The notes below the pieces were generated by a model that saw only the letters and a list, made by a program, of their open reading frames with translations, searched no databases and was not told the origin of the DNA. This document shows positions 48,656 to 51,121 of a stretch of DNA of 51,121 bases, in pieces. Position numbers and translations under genes: made by a program. Origin of the DNA: Actinomycetota bacterium (GTDB taxonomy: Bacteria > Actinomycetota > Thermoleophilia > Gaiellales > Gaiellaceae). Position 1 is the stretch's first letter. Every line of letters starts with the position of its first letter. Location of the stretch: positions 1-51,121 of the forward strand of contig JACDEU010000015.1 of assembly GCA_013816245.1 (NCBI GenBank). The letters run 5' to 3'.

Positions 48656-49467
48656 AGGTCTTCATCGTCAGCGACATGGAGGGCGTGGCCGGCATCGTCA
48701 AGTGGCAGCAAGTCGACGGCGGCAAAGAGAAGCGTTCCTACCACGAAGGTCGCGAGCTCTACACCGAAGAGATCAATGCGGCGGTGCGCGGCGCAAAGGC
48801 AGCGGGCGCGAAGGAGATCGTCGTCATGGACTGCCACGGCGCCGGAGAGGAGTGGACCTTCAACTCGCTCGTTCCCGACAAGCTCGACCCCGACTGCGAG
48901 TACGTGGTGCAAAACGACTGGACGGAATACACGGAGTTGCTGGAGCAGGGCTGCGATGCCGCACTCTTCGTCGCGATGCACGCGAAAGCGGGAACGCCGG
49001 ACGGCGTGCTGTCGCATACGGTCTCCGGCCAGGCCTGGCGTGATCTGCAGTTCAACGGCGTCTCCGTGGGCGAGACCGGCATCAACGCGGCGCTGTGCGG
49101 CCAGTGGGGTTGCCCCGTCGTACTCGTCACCGGCGACGAGGCGGTTTGCAAGGAGGCGACGGGGCTCCTCGGCGAGGGTCTGACGACCGTTGCCGTGAAG
49201 AAAGGGCTCGGCCGTTTCAGCGCGAGGCAGCTGACCCCCCTGAAGGCTCGCGAGTTGATCGAGGACGGGGCGAAGCGCTCGCTGAAGGATCTCTCTACTG
49301 TGAAGCCCTACGACCCCGGCCGCCCGGCCGAGATCCGAGTCGAGTTCACGACACCCGATCGGCTCGTCGAGTACCGCAACCGGCGCGGCACGGAACAGGT
49401 CGACGACCTGACGCTCGTCTCGAAGGCCGACGACTGGTGGACGGCCTGGTCGCAGTTCTACTTCTGA
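48652..49467 (+). CDS. M55 family D-aminopeptidase (DppA-like)
   Basis: Zinc metallopeptidase of 271 residues that removes N-terminal D-amino acids, probably from D-Ala peptides released by wall turnover. Zinc residues are clear: Asp8 and Glu10 in FIVSDMEGVAGI, the His of VMDCHGAGEEWTF (~res 60), the catalytic His of VAMHAKAGTPDG (~res 104) and Glu in VSVGETGINAALCG (~res 133). Full family length. The ATG overlaps the phosphoribosyltransferase TGA. The end YRNRRGTEQVDDLTL is typical. Confidence 0.95.
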   Translation: MKVFIVSDMEGVAGIVKWQQVDGGKEKRSYHEGRELYTEEINAAVRGAKAAGAKEIVVMDCHGAGEEWTFNSLVPDKLDPDCEYVVQNDWTEYTELLEQGCDAALFVAMHAKAGTPDGVLSHTVSGQAWRDLQFNGVSVGETGINAALCGQWGCPVVLVTGDEAVCKEATGLLGEGLTTVAVKKGLGRFSARQLTPLKARELIEDGAKRSLKDLSTVKPYDPGRPAEIRVEFTTPDRLVEYRNRRGTEQVDDLTLVSKADDWWTAWSQFYF

Positions 49468-49497
49468 GCGGCGGGAACGATCTTTAGCTCGTCCTTC

Positions 49498-49656
49498 GTA
49501 GGCTTTCAGCAGCCAGCCTTCGGGCGGCGTCTCCGTCTTCATGCCGGCCCGTGCGAGAGCTCGCTGTGCGCGCTCCGCATCGTCGGGCCTGAGGAGGAAG
49601 TCGACGTCGTGCTCGGTCGTCGGGGCGCCTCGGGCCCAGCACGCGAACCGCCGCCG
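49498..49656 (-). pseudogene. Nucleotidyltransferase fragment
   Basis: About 53 codons on the minus strand read RFACWARGAPTTEHDVDFLL and then RPDDAERAQRALARAG. This is the active-site strand of a minimal nucleotidyltransferase, whose T-x-D-x-D-F motif appears here as TTEHDVDF. There is no start: the N-terminal helix and GG motif are missing, and the C-terminal half turns into antisense of the M55 gene. It is a truncated remnant. Confidence 0.55.
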
Positions 49657-49768
49657 TGGGGAGGAGATCGCCGCGATCCTCCGCGACGTAGGAGTGCACA
49701 TGCTCGACCGCGAGTCGAACGTGTTCGAGCTCGAGGGGCACGAGGTCGAAGTCGAGACTCGAGCGTAA
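49640..49768 (+). pseudogene. Possible metallophosphoesterase fragment
   Basis: Plus-strand frame ending TAA reads HANRRRGEEIAAILRDVGVH then MLDRESNVFELEGHEV. The pattern (a helix following a 'GNHD'-like His, then a strand with a variant 'GVxxLD') resembles the middle of a metallophosphoesterase. The metal-binding blocks on both sides are absent. It overlaps the oppositely oriented nucleotidyltransferase fragment, so the junction is a rearrangement scar. Identity is tentative. Confidence 0.35.
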
Positions 49769-49774
49769 CGCGTC

Positions 49775-49812
49775 ACATGCCCGGCACCATGTCCGACACC
49801 GGGACGTGGCCC
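49775..49812. repeat. Degenerate relative of the palindromic repeat, copy C
   Basis: CCCGGCACCATGTCCGACAC then CGGGACGTGG, in the 49468-49835 gene-poor stretch. It shares GGCAC-ATGTCCG with copy B and forms a CCCGG/CCGGG palindrome. Membership in the same repeat family is likely but weak. Confidence 0.35.
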
Positions 49813-49835
49813 GAGTGGGTACGTAGGCTTAGGCC

Positions 49836-50633
49836 GTGCCTGCAGTGAGCCGGATCTCGATCGCGCCCGTCAAGGGGCTCGGGTTGCTCCACCCCGACTC
49901 GGTCGCGCTCGAGGACACCGGCGTTCGGGAGAACCGCCGCTTTCACATCGTCGACGCGGACGGACGCCGCTTCAATCAGATGCGGAACGGGACGATGGTG
50001 CAGATTCGGCCCGGGTACGACGCGGACGCCGAGCGACTGGCGCTGCACTTTCCGGACGGAACGGTCGCCGAGGGGCAACTCACGCTCGGCGAGGAGGTCA
50101 CGACCGACTTCTACGGCCGGGCGGTCGTCGGCAACGCCGTCGAGGGCCCCTGGTCGGAAGCGCTCTCGGCCTGGGCCGGCCGCCCGCTCCGTCTGATCCA
50201 GTCGAAGCCGGGACTCGCTGTCGACCGCGGGCGGGGCCACGTCTCCCTGATCTCCACCGCGTCGCTCGAGGAGCTCGGTCGCCAGGGCGATCGGCAGGAG
50301 CCCATCGACGGCCGCCGCTTCCGGATGCTCTTCGAGCTCGAGGGCTGCGAGCCGCACGAGGAGGACGGGTGGGTGAAGCGCCACCTCCGCATCGGCGAGG
50401 CGACGGTCAGGATCCGCGGGGACGTCGGGCGCTGTGCGATCACGACGCAGAACCCGGAAACCGGCGAGCCCGACTTCGACACCCTGCGGGCGATCTCCGG
50501 CTATCGCCCGTTCACCGAGAACGAGGCCGGCGCGAGGCACATCCCTTTCGGCGTCTACGGCGAGGTCACCGGACCCGGTCGCGTGACAATTGGCGACTCC
50601 GTCGAGCTCGGCCTCCTCGACCAAACGTCCTAG
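49836..50633 (+). CDS. MOSC-domain protein
   Basis: 265-residue protein with an N-terminal MOSC_N beta-barrel (~res 1-110; ISIAPVKGLGLLHPDSVALE, VRENRRFHIVDADGRRFNQM) and a MOSC domain (~res 120-260). The conserved Cys that binds molybdenum cofactor or carries sulfur is in RGDVGRCAITTQNPETGEPD (~res 206). Such proteins are relatives of mARC/YiiM and the C-terminal part of MoCo sulfurase. The start is GTG 49836; GTG 49845 is equally possible. It is 18 bp upstream of the cupin gene. Confidence 0.92.
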   Translation: MPAVSRISIAPVKGLGLLHPDSVALEDTGVRENRRFHIVDADGRRFNQMRNGTMVQIRPGYDADAERLALHFPDGTVAEGQLTLGEEVTTDFYGRAVVGNAVEGPWSEALSAWAGRPLRLIQSKPGLAVDRGRGHVSLISTASLEELGRQGDRQEPIDGRRFRMLFELEGCEPHEEDGWVKRHLRIGEATVRIRGDVGRCAITTQNPETGEPDFDTLRAISGYRPFTENEAGARHIPFGVYGEVTGPGRVTIGDSVELGLLDQTS

Positions 50634-50651
50634 CCCTGACACAATTCGGCG

Positions 50652-51121
50652 ATGGCTGCCGTCAAGAGCTACGTTGTCGACGAGAACGACCTCGAACCGT
50701 CCCGAGCGGACGGCGACACGGCGAGCGTTCGGGTCGCCTTCGATGCAGCCAACGGCTGTGAGCGGCTGGAACAGCGGGTGATCCGCTTCGGCCCGGGCCG
50801 CTCGAGCGACCGGACGCTCGAGGGGAAGCAGGAGGTTTTCTTTGTCGTCTCCGGTCGAGCCGAGCTCCACCTGGAGGGCGACACGCATGCGCTCGAGCCG
50901 GAAATGGGCGTCTTCATCGCGCCGGGAGAGACGTATGCCGTCGACAACCCCGGTCACGAGGACTTGCACGTCCTCTCCGTTTTCGCCCCGGAAGACCGCG
51001 AGGCGGCGAGCGGCGAGCGCAAGGTGACGGTTCGCCTCGGCGACCAGCCCGAGCTCGATGCATCGAGCGAGCGAACCTTCCGGTATCTCGTCAACGAGGA
51101 CGCCGGCTGCTTCGACGTGAC
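50652..51121 (+). CDS. Cupin-domain protein, cut by the right edge
   Basis: At least 156 residues, ending inside the gene. A cupin fold is clear: LEGKQEVFFVVSGRAELHLE (~res 57) and LEPEMGVFIAPGETYAVDNP (~res 81). Whether it is a one- or two-cupin protein depends on the missing end; the sequence after residue 125 (GDQPELDASSERTFRYLVNE) suggests that a second cupin begins there, as in bicupin dioxygenase or ureidoglycine-aminohydrolase-like proteins. Metal ligands in the first cupin are only partly conserved (Glu, no paired His). The ATG at 50652 follows the MOSC stop by 18 bp. Confidence 0.85.
   Translation, partial: MAAVKSYVVDENDLEPSRADGDTASVRVAFDAANGCERLEQRVIRFGPGRSSDRTLEGKQEVFFVVSGRAELHLEGDTHALEPEMGVFIAPGETYAVDNPGHEDLHVLSVFAPEDREAASGERKVTVRLGDQPELDASSERTFRYLVNEDAGCFDV

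Noticed and set aside
48550-49776. A 408-codon minus-strand frame
   Set aside because: It is antisense to the M55 peptidase gene, which has all zinc residues. Only its short segment at 49498-49656 resembles a protein (nucleotidyltransferase fragment), listed separately.

Overview
The window is GC-rich, gene-dense bacterial DNA with very short gaps, many GTG/TTG starts and frequent 4-bp gene overlaps. The gene content (split 2-oxoacid:ferredoxin oxidoreductase korA/korB, CvpA-plus-trypsin membrane protease, bicistronic FadA/FadB, fused homocysteine methyltransferase/MTHFR) suggests an aerobic actinobacterium, perhaps a deep-branching soil lineage such as Thermoleophilia. That placement is inferred from gene character alone. 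No transposase, integrase, phage gene or CRISPR array was seen, so this looks like ordinary chromosome.

Layout. 1-4.57 kb (minus): a beta-oxidation operon (HemK-like methylase, thiolase, FadB-like enzyme, alpha/beta hydrolase). 4.59-10.1 kb: a helical hypothetical protein facing a six-gene minus-strand operon (XRE-TPR regulator, AlkA glycosylase, macrodomain, ProC, 6-phosphogluconolactonase, ArsR-like regulator). 10.3-17.7 kb (mostly plus): O-antigen-ligase-like protein, glyoxalase-fold protein, DUF1361 protein, korA, GST, TPR protein, a GFA protein on the minus strand, a small membrane protein and korB. 17.7-29 kb: assorted genes, including an AlbA-type protein, a secreted clan GH-A glycosidase, two MFS exporters, a sulfatase, a MarR regulator with a visible operator, a CbxX-type AAA+ ATPase and a decayed methyltransferase.

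29-36.9 kb (minus): a carbohydrate uptake operon reading Rieske oxygenase, ABC ATPase, binding protein, hairpin, two permeases, GH38 alpha-mannosidase-like enzyme and a 39-residue membrane peptide. 36.9-43.6 kb: an S9 peptidase, then a minus-strand set of secreted Ig-like, lamin-tail and NlpC/P60 proteins with two small enzymes. 43.9-51.1 kb: tRNA-Asp, a MarP-like protease, a SAM-I riboswitch controlling the homocysteine methyltransferase/MTHFR gene, a structured RNA with its own terminator on the opposite strand, an SDR, a phosphoribosyltransferase, an M55 peptidase, a scar made of two gene fragments, a MOSC protein and a cupin cut by the right edge.

Most notable signals: (i) the SAM-I riboswitch and the opposing terminator-bearing RNA, which carries an 11-nt complement to the methyltransferase ribosome-binding site; (ii) two copies of an unassigned ~50-nt element with a conserved two-stem fold and compensatory changes; (iii) eleven NTGA gene overlaps using all four NTG codons, two implying CTG starts; (iv) five convergent gene pairs sharing exactly CTAG as overlapping stops; (v) a palindromic repeat inserted in frame in the GH38 gene; (vi) three sites holding decayed gene fragments.
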